Assembly: GCA_902533795.1 (NCBI GenBank) | Contig: CACAND010000006.1 | Coordinates: forward strand, 1 to 49,930 | Origin: an uncultured Candidatus Actinomarina sp. | GTDB taxonomy: Bacteria > Actinomycetota > Acidimicrobiia > Actinomarinales > Actinomarinaceae | Length of the DNA: 49,930 bases | Reading direction: 5' to 3' | Shown here: piece by piece, positions 34,452-42,303 of the stretch | Layout of the letters: every line of letters starts with the position of its first letter | Numbering within the stretch: the stretch's first letter is position 1 | Notes under the pieces: model-generated | Databases searched by the model: none | What the model was told of the DNA's origin: nothing | What the model saw: only the letters and a program-made list of their open reading frames with translations | Translations under genes and position numbers: made by a program

Positions 34452-34457
34452 ATTTTA
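34452..34457 (-). promoter_or_regulatory. -10 box for dnaE (leaderless)
   Basis: TAAAAT on the minus strand followed by AAATTT and the ATG at 34445. The six-base interval puts +1 at the start codon. No Shine-Dalgarno sequence is possible. It lies in the 27-base spacer after the pseudouridine synthase gene, giving dnaE its own promoter within the lspA-rlu-dnaE row. Confidence 0.5.
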
Positions 34458-34472
34458 AATGATTTAGATTAA

Positions 34473-35135
34473 TTAAACATTTATGAGAGCATTAAAAAAA
34501 TCTGGTTCGTTAGCTTCAAACTCATAATCATTACTTTTATGATTAAATTTAAGTTTTTTCGACATTAAGCATATATGATCTTTATTTAGAGATTCAATTT
34601 TTTTTGCACTATATAAAACATCATTTAAGATCGGATTGCCTAAATACTCCATTTGCGATCTAATTTGATGATTTCTTCCAGTTATTAATTGAATCTTTAA
34701 CTTGGTGCAGCTTTCATACTCGTCTATAACCTCAAAGTGAGATGTGGAAATTTTTCCTTCATTGCTAACAGCTCGTTTAATCTTATTTTTTTTTGATTTT
34801 GATAATGGTAGCTGTATAACACCAGATTGTGTTTTTAAATGACCTTCGACTAAACATGAATATTCTTTATAGACTTTTCTTTCTTTGAATAAGGATTGTA
34901 AATAAGTAAATGTTTCAAGGTTTAAAGCAGTAACTATGAGTCCAGAAGTTACTCTATCTAATCTATGAACGATTCCTTCTCTTTTTTCAACCCCCCATTC
35001 AGCTATTGAAGGTTCCATCTCTAATAATTTATCACGTACAGAGATTTCTGAATTTGAATTTACTGGATGAGTTAAAACACCATTTGGTTTGTTAAAAACA
35101 ACAAAATCTTCATTTTTAAAAATAATTTCAATCAC
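34473..35135 (-). CDS. RluA/RluD-family pseudouridine synthase (no S4 domain)
   Basis: A 220-aa enzyme. The catalytic aspartate is in GIVHRLDRVTSGLIV (residues ~53-67) and the substrate-side motif is LITGRNHQIRSQME. FVVFNKPNGVLTHPV near the N-terminus is the usual first catalytic-domain strand, reached after only ~10 residues. The N-terminal S4 RNA-binding domain of RluD, about 80 residues, is therefore missing. The target could be 23S rRNA or tRNA. It keeps its canonical place after lspA, with an 8-base overlap. Confidence 0.88.
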   Translation of the reverse strand: MIEIIFKNEDFVVFNKPNGVLTHPVNSNSEISVRDKLLEMEPSIAEWGVEKREGIVHRLDRVTSGLIVTALNLETFTYLQSLFKERKVYKEYSCLVEGHLKTQSGVIQLPLSKSKKNKIKRAVSNEGKISTSHFEVIDEYESCTKLKIQLITGRNHQIRSQMEYLGNPILNDVLYSAKKIESLNKDHICLMSKKLKFNHKSNDYEFEANEPDFFNALINV

Positions 35136-35592
35136 TAGAGCTAATTAGTTCCGATAAGATCAACAAAAATATTCCGATACTAATAAATGTATCAGCAAGA
35201 TTAAATGATGGAATAAATAATAATTCAATAAAATCTGTAACTTTACCATCATTTCCATTAATAAGATTCACAAATCTTTCACCTAAGTTCCCAAGGGCTC
35301 CCCCTAAAACTAATATAAAGGCATATTCTTCAATTTTTTTATCAAATTCATTTTTAAATTGAAAAATTAACCAAATTAGAACTACCGAAGACACAATAAA
35401 AGTAAATGGAGCTTGATCTTTTAAAAACCCAAAAGCAATCCCAGTGTTGTAATTCAGATCAATTTCTAAAACATTTTCGATAATTACTAAATCTTCAAAA
35501 TTATTTGAGCGAATATATGACTTTAGTAAATTATCTAAGATACCCAGACATAATGAGATAATTAAAGGTTTTCTGTTGAGATTAAGAATCAA
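35128..35592 (-). CDS. lspA: Lipoprotein signal peptidase
   Basis: A 154-aa four-helix membrane aspartyl protease that removes lipoprotein signal peptides. The catalytic aspartates lie in KVTDFIELLF and FNLADTFISIG, and the first helix ends in LGILDNLLKSYI. The open frame extends upstream to 35640 but would then be read out of frame through the DksA-like gene. The TTG at 35592, overlapping the DksA-like stop by 11 bases, gives the normal LspA N-terminus; a GTG at 35604 is the next choice. The segment GNLGERFVNLINGND is longer than the usual GNLIDR(L) loop. Confidence 0.9.
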   Translation of the reverse strand: MILNLNRKPLIISLCLGILDNLLKSYIRSNNFEDLVIIENVLEIDLNYNTGIAFGFLKDQAPFTFIVSSVVLIWLIFQFKNEFDKKIEEYAFILVLGGALGNLGERFVNLINGNDGKVTDFIELLFIPSFNLADTFISIGIFLLILSELISSSD

Positions 35593-35959
35593 GTAATTCA
35601 GCACACTCTTTGCGTAAGGTTGCGTAAGGCAGGGCCTCAAGTCTTGCTACTGGAATAGGTTCGCCACAGTTTTCACAGTTACCATACTTTTTCTTTTTAA
35701 TAAGTACAAGAGCATGTTCAACTTGGTTTAGTAAATGTTTGGTATTTTCATCAAGTGTAAGTTCTTTCTCAAGCTCGAAAGCCATAGATCCACCATCTGC
35801 AGATGTTGGGTCAGGACTTCTTTCAGCAGACGCCTCAGATAGTCTTACTTTTTCTCTTTCCTCTTGATGTTGTTCTAACATAGACAAAAGTTGCTCTCGT
35901 TCAGCTTCAAGTCTTTTTTTAAACTTATTTATCGTATTTTGTGAAAGTTTTCTAGCCAT
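35582..35959 (-). CDS. DksA/TraR-family protein with defective zinc finger
   Basis: A 125-aa protein with a long N-terminal coiled coil (residues ~10-45), a variable acidic middle with SADGGSMAFELEKE, and a C-terminal C4 zinc finger of TraR/DksA type. The finger should be C-x2-C-x17-C-x2-C. Here C95, C98 and C119 are present but position 116 is arginine (ATLRKEC). These proteins bind RNA polymerase through its secondary channel in characterised cases. Gene order (DksA-like, lspA, rlu, dnaE) is actinobacterial. The arginine codon lies in a perfect 10-bp tandem repeat. No ribosome binding site is visible before the ATG. Confidence 0.88.
   Translation of the reverse strand: MARKLSQNTINKFKKRLEAEREQLLSMLEQHQEEREKVRLSEASAERSPDPTSADGGSMAFELEKELTLDENTKHLLNQVEHALVLIKKKKYGNCENCGEPIPVARLEALPYATLRKECAELLDS
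35610..35629 (+). repeat. 10-bp perfect tandem repeat in the DksA-like zinc finger
   Basis: TTGCGTAAGG occurs twice head to tail. On the coding strand it reads CCTTACGCAA twice, and the two copies are translated in different frames. The second copy contains the CGC arginine codon that replaces the third zinc-binding cysteine (TGC in the family). Confidence 0.9.
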
Positions 35960-36056
35960 ATTTTTTTTTATTGTTGAATGTATATTAGTAAAATTTCGAT
36001 TAAAAAAAAGATATTTTAAAAATTTTGAAAAAATAAGTCTTTTATTGAATAATCAT

Positions 36057-36062
36057 TAAAAT
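36057..36062 (+). promoter_or_regulatory. Candidate -10 box for ileS
   Basis: TAAAAT nine bases before the ATG at 36072. An alternative pair is TTGAAA (36025-36030), 17 bases, AATAAT (36048-36053), which would give a leader of about 12 nt. AAGGA abuts the ATG too closely (1 base) for normal Shine-Dalgarno spacing. The 110-bp spacer holds no T-box-like structure. Confidence 0.35.
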
Positions 36063-36071
36063 TCTAAGGAT

Positions 36072-39000
36072 ATGTTCAAAAGAATTGACAATAACATTGA
36101 TTTTGCAGAAAACGAAAACAAAATTTCAGATTATTGGAGTGAAATAAATGCGTTTGAAAAATCTTTAGATATACGAAAAGATTCAAAAATTTTTAGATTT
36201 TACGATGGACCACCGTTTCCAACAGGTAGTCCTCATTATGGAAATTTACTTGCAGGAGTAATCAAAGACATTGTCCCAAGATATTGGACTATGAGAGGGT
36301 TCTTTGTTGAAAGGCGGTTTGGCTGGGATGTCCACGGACTTCCAATTGAAATGGAAGTACAAAAAGAACTTGGTTTGGAAGATCCACAAGATATTGATGA
36401 TTACGGAATTGATAAATTCAATGAAGCCTGTAGATCTCAAGTCCAAACTAATACTGAAAACTGGGAAAAGATTACAAGAAAGATTGGTAGATGGGTTGAT
36501 TTTGAGAATGATTATAAAACAATGGACGTTGGGTTCATGGAAAGTGTTTGGTGGGTATTCAAAGAGCTTTATGATAAAGGTTTAATTTATAAAGATTATA
36601 AAGTCCTTCCTTATTCATGGGCTGCAGCTACACCTCTATCTAATTTTGAAGCAAATATGGACTATAGAGATGTTGAAGATCCTTCAATTTTCTTTCAGTT
36701 AGAAGCAAGAAATGACTTTAACGATATTAAAAAAGGCGACTATTTTCTTGTATGGACGACAACCCCTTGGTGTATACCCGCAAATTTGGCAATTGCAGTT
36801 GGAAGAGATATTAATTATTCAAGAGTGAAAATTGATAGTCGGTATTACTGGATTGCTACTGAAAGATTGCATGAACTAGACAATTATGATTATTCCATCC
36901 AAGGTTCATGTGATGGTGAAAATATGATTGGAGGTGAATACATTCCAGCATATTCTGAATTTGAAAAAGAGAACATAGGGAAAGCTTTTAAATTAATCCA
37001 TAGTGATGATACAAATACTGGATCAGGTTCTGGTTTGGTGTCTCAAGCTCCTTCTTATGGCGAAAGTGATTTTTATTGTTTAAAAAATGCAGGAATTACC
37101 GTAATAGTTGATCCAGTCACATTGGCTGGTAAATTTGATCAATCTGTTGTAGGTCTTGAGGATTTAAATGTAAAAGATGCTGACAATGTAATTATCAAAC
37201 AATTGGATGAAAGGGGCTTACTTTTTAGTTCAAAAAGAGAAATGCATTCCTATCCTTTTTGTTGGAGAACAGGCACCCCATTAATTTATAAAGCTATACC
37301 TACATGGTTTGTAAATGTTGAAAAAATTAGTGATCGAATGGTCGAACTTAATGCTCAAACTCATTGGGTCCCTGGATTTATAGGTGAGAAAAGGTTCTCT
37401 AACTGGTTAGCTGATGCAAGAGACTGGGCTATTAGTAGAAATAGATACTGGGGAAGCTGTATTCCAATTTGGATAAATGATGATGATCCTGATGACATAA
37501 TCTGTATTGGCTCCATAGAACAACTTAAAGAACTTTCAGGAGTAGAGGTAGATGACTTACATAAACATTTTTTAGATGAAATAAAAATTAAAATAGATGG
37601 TAAAACATACACAAGAACCCCTGAAGTGCTTGATTGTTGGTTCGAATCTGGTTCAATGCCCTACGGCCAGCAACATTATCCTTTTGAAAATTCAGAAAAT
37701 TTTATGGAAGGTTTTCCCGCTGACTTTATTGCCGAGGGATTAGATCAAACAAGAGGTTGGTTCTATACATTAACTGTTCTAGCAGTATCACTTTTCGATT
37801 CTGTTGCTTTTAAAAATTGTATTACTACTGGAATGATTCTTGCAGAAGATGGTAGAAAAATGAGTAAAAGTCTTAAGAATTATCCTGATCCGGAAGATTT
37901 GTTAGATAAGTACGGTGGTGATAGCTTAAGAGCTTATTTAATAAATTCGCCAGTCGTTAGAGGGGAACCTCTTAAATTTTCAGAAGAAGGTGTAAAGTTA
38001 GTCACTAGAAATGTAATCTTACCTTTGTGGAATAGCTTTTCTTTTTTCTCAAATTATGCAAATGCAGACAATATAACAATTGAAGAATTAAATAAGGCTG
38101 ATCCAATAGAAAATAGAGCTCTAATGGATCAATGGATAATTTCTAGCCTTCAATCACTGATAAAAACTGTTAATGAGAAAATGGAAAATTATTATCTTTA
38201 TGAAGTAATACCTCCACTTATAGGCTTTATCGATGAACTCACTAATTGGTATGTTCGAACAAACCGAAAACGATTTTGGAAGGAAAAAGATGTTGATGAT
38301 ATTGATAAATTAAATGCTTTTAAAACTTTACATGAAGTTCTTTTTGAATTCTCTAAAACAATGGCACCTGTTCTACCATTTATTTGTGAAGAAATATACC
38401 AAGGACTTACACAAAAACAAAAATCAAGCATTCATCTTGAAGATTATCCTGAAGCAAATGATCAAATAATAAATAAAAAATTGGAAGAACAGATAGTTAT
38501 TGCCAAAAAAATTATCAAAACAGGAAGAAATATAAGATTGAAATTAAATCTTCCTCATAAGCAACCATTAGAAAAAATCTCAATTATAACTAACAATGCT
38601 GAATTAGTTACAGATATTGAAAGTGTAAAAGAAATAATATTGGATGAACTTAATTTAAAAAACATAGACTACCTGAATAAAGTTGATGATTGGTATAGAT
38701 ATGAATGTAAACCAGATTTTTCAAAACTAGGTCCAAAATTAGGTAGTGAAATTACAAATTTTTCTGATTTTTTAAATGAGCTTAAACAAAATGAAATTAA
38801 AGAAATAATTGCAAACAATAGTGTGTCTTATAAACAAAATAAAATTTCTTTTAATGATTTAGACATGAGACTTGTAAAACTTGAGGAGAGCGAAAGCCAT
38901 GAAATAATTGATGAATTTAGTATTAATCTTGATATTAAAATATCAGATGAATTATTTTACGAGAGAATATCCAGAGAGATTGTCTCGATTGTACAAAATC

Positions 39001-39203
39001 AAAGAAAAGATTTGAAGTTTGACATAACTGATCGAATAAAGCTTAATATTTTTACTGATGACGAAAAAGCGAAAGCAAGTTTTAAACTTTTTAATGATTA
39101 TATAGCAAAGGAAACTCTTGCAACTGAGATTAACTTAGTTGAGAAAAAGGCATCAAACGTACTTCTTGATTTTAAATTAGATACAGTTATTGAAAAGATC
39201 TAG
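36072..39203 (+). CDS. ileS: Isoleucyl-tRNA synthetase (type 2, eukaryote-like)
   Basis: A 1043-aa class I synthetase. The HIGH motif is GSPHYGNLL (residues 52-60) and KMSKSLKNY lies near residue 596. The editing domain has LVWTTTPWCIPANLA, with WTTTPWT-like conservation. HYGN and the ~1040-aa size mark the IleS2 branch, which is usual in Actinobacteria and typically insensitive to mupirocin. It is the only plus-strand gene between the dnaE and dcw blocks. In Streptomyces ileS runs with its neighbours, so this gene is inverted here. Its TAG stop shares the palindrome CTAG with yggT. Confidence 0.97.
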   Translation: MFKRIDNNIDFAENENKISDYWSEINAFEKSLDIRKDSKIFRFYDGPPFPTGSPHYGNLLAGVIKDIVPRYWTMRGFFVERRFGWDVHGLPIEMEVQKELGLEDPQDIDDYGIDKFNEACRSQVQTNTENWEKITRKIGRWVDFENDYKTMDVGFMESVWWVFKELYDKGLIYKDYKVLPYSWAAATPLSNFEANMDYRDVEDPSIFFQLEARNDFNDIKKGDYFLVWTTTPWCIPANLAIAVGRDINYSRVKIDSRYYWIATERLHELDNYDYSIQGSCDGENMIGGEYIPAYSEFEKENIGKAFKLIHSDDTNTGSGSGLVSQAPSYGESDFYCLKNAGITVIVDPVTLAGKFDQSVVGLEDLNVKDADNVIIKQLDERGLLFSSKREMHSYPFCWRTGTPLIYKAIPTWFVNVEKISDRMVELNAQTHWVPGFIGEKRFSNWLADARDWAISRNRYWGSCIPIWINDDDPDDIICIGSIEQLKELSGVEVDDLHKHFLDEIKIKIDGKTYTRTPEVLDCWFESGSMPYGQQHYPFENSENFMEGFPADFIAEGLDQTRGWFYTLTVLAVSLFDSVAFKNCITTGMILAEDGRKMSKSLKNYPDPEDLLDKYGGDSLRAYLINSPVVRGEPLKFSEEGVKLVTRNVILPLWNSFSFFSNYANADNITIEELNKADPIENRALMDQWIISSLQSLIKTVNEKMENYYLYEVIPPLIGFIDELTNWYVRTNRKRFWKEKDVDDIDKLNAFKTLHEVLFEFSKTMAPVLPFICEEIYQGLTQKQKSSIHLEDYPEANDQIINKKLEEQIVIAKKIIKTGRNIRLKLNLPHKQPLEKISIITNNAELVTDIESVKEIILDELNLKNIDYLNKVDDWYRYECKPDFSKLGPKLGSEITNFSDFLNELKQNEIKEIIANNSVSYKQNKISFNDLDMRLVKLEESESHEIIDEFSINLDIKISDELFYERISREIVSIVQNQRKDLKFDITDRIKLNIFTDDEKAKASFKLFNDYIAKETLATEINLVEKKASNVLLDFKLDTVIEKI

Positions 39204-39466
39204 CAAACAAATCTAAGAATGATTGGCTGAAGAAAGTTAATTCCCAATATAAGAACAATTGGTGATAAGTCAATACCTGCCATCCCAATTCTAAGCGGGC
39301 CTATCCTGCTTCTGATTGGTTCTAACAATCTTCCGTAAAAACGGTCTAAAATCATTTTTAATTGTCCAATTGGATGATCATCTGAAACTTGTATCCAGCT
39401 TAAGATGATCCATAAAAACAAGGAATAGCTTAAAAGCCTAAATCCTAGTAAAAATAAACTACACAT
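39200..39466 (-). CDS. yggT: YggT-family membrane protein
   Basis: An 88-aa protein with two membrane helices (about residues 3-22 and 63-85) and the conserved amphipathic middle LKMILDRFYGRLLEPIRSRIGPLR followed by GIDLSPIVLIL (given as FYGRLLEPIRSRIGPLR and GIDLSPIVLIL). YggT proteins are linked to division-site or osmotic functions. It starts inside the 3' end of sepF by 8 bases and closes the dcw-derived operon. The divIVA gene that normally follows it in Actinobacteria is missing. Confidence 0.93.
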   Translation of the reverse strand: MCSLFLLGFRLLSYSLFLWIILSWIQVSDDHPIGQLKMILDRFYGRLLEPIRSRIGPLRIGMAGIDLSPIVLILGINFLQPIILRFVC

Positions 39467-39896
39467 TTATTTTATATAGTCCAAGGGTTTGCAATCTCTC
39501 TCGTTCAGTAGATGGAAGTGACATATTTGAGGGAATAACTAAATAGACGCCATCCTTATGAATAATTCTCATTTTTGAGTCACTGATAAAAGCAATTCCT
39601 GTAATAAAATCAACAATTCTTTGTCTAATGCCTTGATCACTAATATCTCTTATATCTACAGCAACAATATATCCTTCTTTTATGGGTGGCCCAATAAGAT
39701 GACTGTCATTAAAAGACCTTAAAACTTTAATTTCAACTTCATCTTTTGGTTGGTGTATTTTTAAATCACCCGTGTAATCTTCATTTTCAAATCTATTTTC
39801 AGATGAAGGACGCACCGTTCGAGTATTTTCCGGTACCGGATCCTCAACATATTCTGGCTGTTTTAAACCTATTGAAATTAAGAATTTTTCTAACAT
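39459..39896 (-). CDS. sepF: Cell division protein SepF
   Basis: A 145-aa protein. The N-terminal MLEKFLISIGL is an amphipathic membrane-targeting helix. A charged linker of about 45 residues follows, then the SepF fold (residues ~58-140) with EIKVLRSFNDSHLIG, AVDIRDISDQGIRQRIVDF and IIHKDGVYLVIPSNM. SepF tethers FtsZ to the membrane, which is essential in Actinobacteria lacking FtsA and ZipA; neither is in this window. The start overlaps the yggS stop as TAATG. Confidence 0.95.
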   Translation of the reverse strand: MLEKFLISIGLKQPEYVEDPVPENTRTVRPSSENRFENEDYTGDLKIHQPKDEVEIKVLRSFNDSHLIGPPIKEGYIVAVDIRDISDQGIRQRIVDFITGIAFISDSKMRIIHKDGVYLVIPSNMSLPSTERERLQTLGLYKINV

Positions 39897-40522
39897 TAAT
39901 TAAAAATTTTACTACCTATCCGTATTATTGTAGCACCATAATCAAGGGCTATTTTATAGTCGCCAGACATACCCATTGATAATTCTCCTTTATAATTATT
40001 AAAATCTTTTTTAAGCTTCTCATTAATTTTCGACATCTTATTGAATGAGCTTTTAGGATCAGCATCAAAACTTGGTATACACATAATTCCAACAGGAAAA
40101 AAATTTAAACCTTCAAATTTATCAAAAAATTCATCGACTTCATTTGTTTGAATACCACTTTTATTGGGATCATCATCTATATTAATTTGGACAAAAATAT
40201 CTTGATTTTTATAGCATTCATTAATTGTTAAAATTTCTTTTGGTCTTTGCAGTGTATGAATAAAGTCACAGCTATTCATTATTTCATGTATTTTTCTTGA
40301 TTGTAGAGGAGCTATAAAATGAAAGCTTGTTTCTGGTAAAAACCTTTTATGATCTGATAATTCATTTAATCTATTTTCACCAAATTCTCTGAGTCCTTCA
40401 TTGTAAATTTTTAGAATATCTTCTTCATCCCTACCTTTAATGACAGGAAGAAGTTTACAATTATAATCTCTCACTAATTCCAGAATCTTATATAAATTAT
40501 TTAAATCCAAACGATACTCCAT
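39896..40522 (-). CDS. yggS: YggS-family PLP homeostasis protein
   Basis: A 208-aa PLP-binding single-domain barrel. K23 or K27 in KLLPVIKGRDEEDIL sits where the PLP lysine (usually xxAVxKx) lies. GENRLNELSDHKRF and WHFIGxLQ-like FHFIAPLQSRK follow, as does the phosphate site (SMGMSGDYKIALDYGATIIRIGS, given as SMGMSGDYKIA and ATIIRIGS). The family lacks known catalytic activity and buffers PLP. It begins 22 bases inside the 3' end of pgeF. Confidence 0.92.
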   Translation of the reverse strand: MEYRLDLNNLYKILELVRDYNCKLLPVIKGRDEEDILKIYNEGLREFGENRLNELSDHKRFLPETSFHFIAPLQSRKIHEIMNSCDFIHTLQRPKEILTINECYKNQDIFVQINIDDDPNKSGIQTNEVDEFFDKFEGLNFFPVGIMCIPSFDADPKSSFNKMSKINEKLKKDFNNYKGELSMGMSGDYKIALDYGATIIRIGSKIFN

Positions 40523-41073
40523 TGTCTTAAATCAGTATTATCACGACGATATGAGTTAAAAGAATCACTGGCTATAGTGCATATTGAAGAATTTTCAAAG
40601 TCGATATTATTTTCAATACAAAATCTCTCAATTTCTCTACTCAAATCAAGATATTTTTTACTTTGTCTCTGAATTGTCGACTCCGGAAATTTCTTAAATA
40701 AGTCATCTTTAATTTCATAACAACATTTTTGTGCGTGTGGTCCAATAGATACTTTTAAATTACTTAGATTAAATTTTTTAATTGTCTTAAAAAAAATTTT
40801 GTTTTCAACCCCTTTCCAACCAATATGTATAACTCCAACTTTCTTTCCATCAGATATGACTACTGGCATACAATCAGCAGTTTTAACAACAAGTTTTAAG
40901 TTTTTAGTTTCAGTTATTAAGGCATCTGCTTCGTATGTGCCTTTTTTATCAATTTCTAAAACTACATCACTGTGTGTTTGATTCATGTCTGCGAATGAAC
41001 CAAGTTTCAAATTTTGTTTTGAATTGTGTTTATTTAGAAATTCTACGTTTTTGATTAAATTTGAATTAATCAT
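40501..41073 (-). CDS. pgeF: PgeF/YfiH-type purine nucleoside phosphorylase-like (laccase domain)
   Basis: A 190-aa copper/zinc laccase-domain protein. The metal site histidines and cysteine appear in [20 protein letters not shown] and [14 protein letters not shown], with [11 protein letters not shown] after. Members of this family hydrolyse or phosphorolyse purine nucleosides or edit UDP-MurNAc-pentapeptide (E. coli YfiH). The location in the dcw cluster favours a cell-wall role. The product is shorter than the usual 230-250 aa at the N-terminus. The ATG overlaps the ftsZ stop (ATGA). Confidence 0.92.
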   Translation of the reverse strand: MINSNLIKNVEFLNKHNSKQNLKLGSFADMNQTHSDVVLEIDKKGTYEADALITETKNLKLVVKTADCMPVVISDGKKVGVIHIGWKGVENKIFFKTIKKFNLSNLKVSIGPHAQKCCYEIKDDLFKKFPESTIQRQSKKYLDLSREIERFCIENNIDFENSSICTIASDSFNSYRRDNTDLRQWSIVWI

Positions 41074-42215
41074 CCCCTGATGAAATCAGGAAGACTTTCT
41101 CCTCCATTTTCATCAAAATCAGAAGATACTCTTCTATTAGGTCTTTGTCCAAATCCAGCAGCAACAACAGTGACTTCAACAGCATCGCCTAAAGAATCAT
41201 CAACTAAGTGGCCAAATATAATTTCAGCATTATCATCAGCTCTTTCTGTAATAACTCTTGCTGCCTCATTTACTTCTTGCAGTTTCAAGTCCTCGGATCC
41301 AGCTATAGTTATCAATACACCTTCAGCTCCATCCATATTAGCTTCTAACAATGGAGATGATATTGCAGCTTGAGCAGCGTTTGGAGCTCTTTGTTCGCCA
41401 GTTGAACGTCCAATTCCTAAAACAGCATTACCTGCATCTTTTAATATCGTTTTAACATCTGCAAAGTCAACGTTTATTATTCCAGGATTAGTAATTAAAC
41501 CTGTAATGCCTCTAACACCGTTTGCTAATATTTCATCAGATTTTAGGTAAGCTTCACTAATTTTTATATCCTTGTCGCTTATCTGCAATAATCTGTCATT
41601 CGGAATAACAATGAGTGTGTCGACTACGTCTCTTAAAGCTTGAATACCTTCTTCTGCCTGCACCGACCTTCTTCTGCCTTCAAAGCCAAAAGGTCTTGTG
41701 ACTACTCCAACAGTTAGTGCACCCATTTCATGGGCAATATTTGCAAGTATAGGTGAAGCACCAGTTCCTGTACCTCCACCTTCACCTGCAGCAATAAAGA
41801 CCATATCAGACCCTTTGAGAGCCTCATTGATTAATTCCTCAGAGTCGACTGCGGCTTGTCTCCCAACTTCTGGATTAGCACCAGCTCCTAAACCTCTAGT
41901 CGATTTTCTTCCAAGATCTAATTTAAGGTCAGCTTTTGAACCAAGTAAACTTTGCGCATCAGTGTTGCATGCTACGAAATCAACACCTTTGATACCCATT
42001 TTTATCATTCTATTTACGGCATTAGTTCCCCCGCCGCCAACACCAATAACTTTTATAACTGCTGCATAATTTCTCGGTCTCATATTTAAATTGACTCCTC
42101 TTTGTTTGTTATTTGTTCTTGAAACTACCTTTTTTGACTTAGACGCTGTTTTTCTTGCCTTTGGCTTAGTAGCCTTAGCTTTAGGTTTTGATTTAGTTTG
42201 TTTTTTATTTGCCAT
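41070..42215 (-). CDS. ftsZ: Cell division protein FtsZ with basic N-terminal extension
   Basis: A 381-aa tubulin homologue. The GTP-binding T-loops are [16 protein letters not shown] (near residue 55), [12 protein letters not shown] and the T7 region [12 protein letters not shown]. The C-terminal linker is nearly absent: only ~15 residues lie between the core's AAGFG and the conserved tail ESLPDFIRG. The first 44 residues are a Lys/Ala/Thr-rich arm ([19 protein letters not shown]) before [11 protein letters not shown]. The annotated ATG has AAGGA six bases upstream. The internal ATG at 42083 (M45) also has AGGAG, 11 bases upstream. It follows ftsQ after 88 bases and ends in an ATGA overlap with pgeF. 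Confidence 0.95.
   Translation of the reverse strand: MANKKQTKSKPKAKATKPKARKTASKSKKVVSRTNNKQRGVNLNMRPRNYAAVIKVIGVGGGGTNAVNRMIKMGIKGVDFVACNTDAQSLLGSKADLKLDLGRKSTRGLGAGANPEVGRQAAVDSEELINEALKGSDMVFIAAGEGGGTGTGASPILANIAHEMGALTVGVVTRPFGFEGRRRSVQAEEGIQALRDVVDTLIVIPNDRLLQISDKDIKISEAYLKSDEILANGVRGITGLITNPGIINVDFADVKTILKDAGNAVLGIGRSTGEQRAPNAAQAAISSPLLEANMDGAEGVLITIAGSEDLKLQEVNEAARVITERADDNAEIIFGHLVDDSLGDAVEVTVVAAGFGQRPNRRVSSDFDENGGESLPDFIRG
41076..41090. repeat. Small inverted repeat at the ftsZ-pgeF junction
   Basis: CCTGAT-GAA-ATCAGG (6-bp arms, 3-base loop) lies over the last ftsZ codons, immediately before the pgeF start. It could partly mask the pgeF start region in mRNA. It is not a terminator because no T-tract follows. 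Confidence 0.4.
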
Positions 42216-42221
42216 AATTTT

Positions 42222-42233
42222 TCCTTATAAGGA
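42222..42233. promoter_or_regulatory. Palindrome over the ftsZ ribosome binding site
   Basis: TCCTTATAAGGA is a perfect 12-bp palindrome whose minus-strand AAGGA is the Shine-Dalgarno sequence for the ftsZ ATG at 42215 (six-base spacing). The RBS itself is well supported. Whether the symmetry has a regulatory meaning is unknown. Confidence 0.5.
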
Positions 42234-42284
42234 GATTATCAAATTTATGGATATATACAAAAAGTTTTTTTAATTTTATCTACA

Positions 42285-42303
42285 TCTAAACTTTAGGTTT
42301 AGA
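42285..42303. repeat. Perfect inverted repeat between ftsQ and ftsZ
   Basis: TCTAAAC-TTTAG-GTTTAGA: perfect 7-bp arms, 5-base loop, starting one base after the ftsQ stop. No U-tract follows on the minus strand, so it is not a typical intrinsic terminator. It could be an operator or mRNA end-stabilising hairpin upstream of ftsZ. Confidence 0.5.

Noticed and set aside
35593-35640. N-terminal extension of LspA from the TTG at 35640
   Set aside because: It would translate the zinc-finger coding region of the DksA-like gene out of frame and place extra polar residues before the first membrane helix. The TTG at 35592 gives the normal LspA start.
35582-35640. Frameshift in the DksA-like gene caused by a 10-bp duplication
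   Set aside because: Removing one repeat copy would destroy the conserved ATLxKEC frame and run into the lspA frame. The present frame keeps the correct zinc-finger spacing, so the repeat is not a recent frame-breaking insertion.
35960-36071. T-box riboswitch before ileS
   Set aside because: The spacer is only 112 bases, extremely AT-rich, with no T-box core (TGGNACC-like) or stable stems visible.
41698-42069. 123-aa plus-strand frame (and 41080-41373) antisense to ftsZ
   Set aside because: Proline/serine/alanine-rich shadow of the glycine-rich GTP-binding region of FtsZ, with no start signals.
42285-42303. Intrinsic terminator after ftsQ
   Set aside because: The hairpin arms are AT-rich and no T-tract follows on the transcribed (minus) strand.
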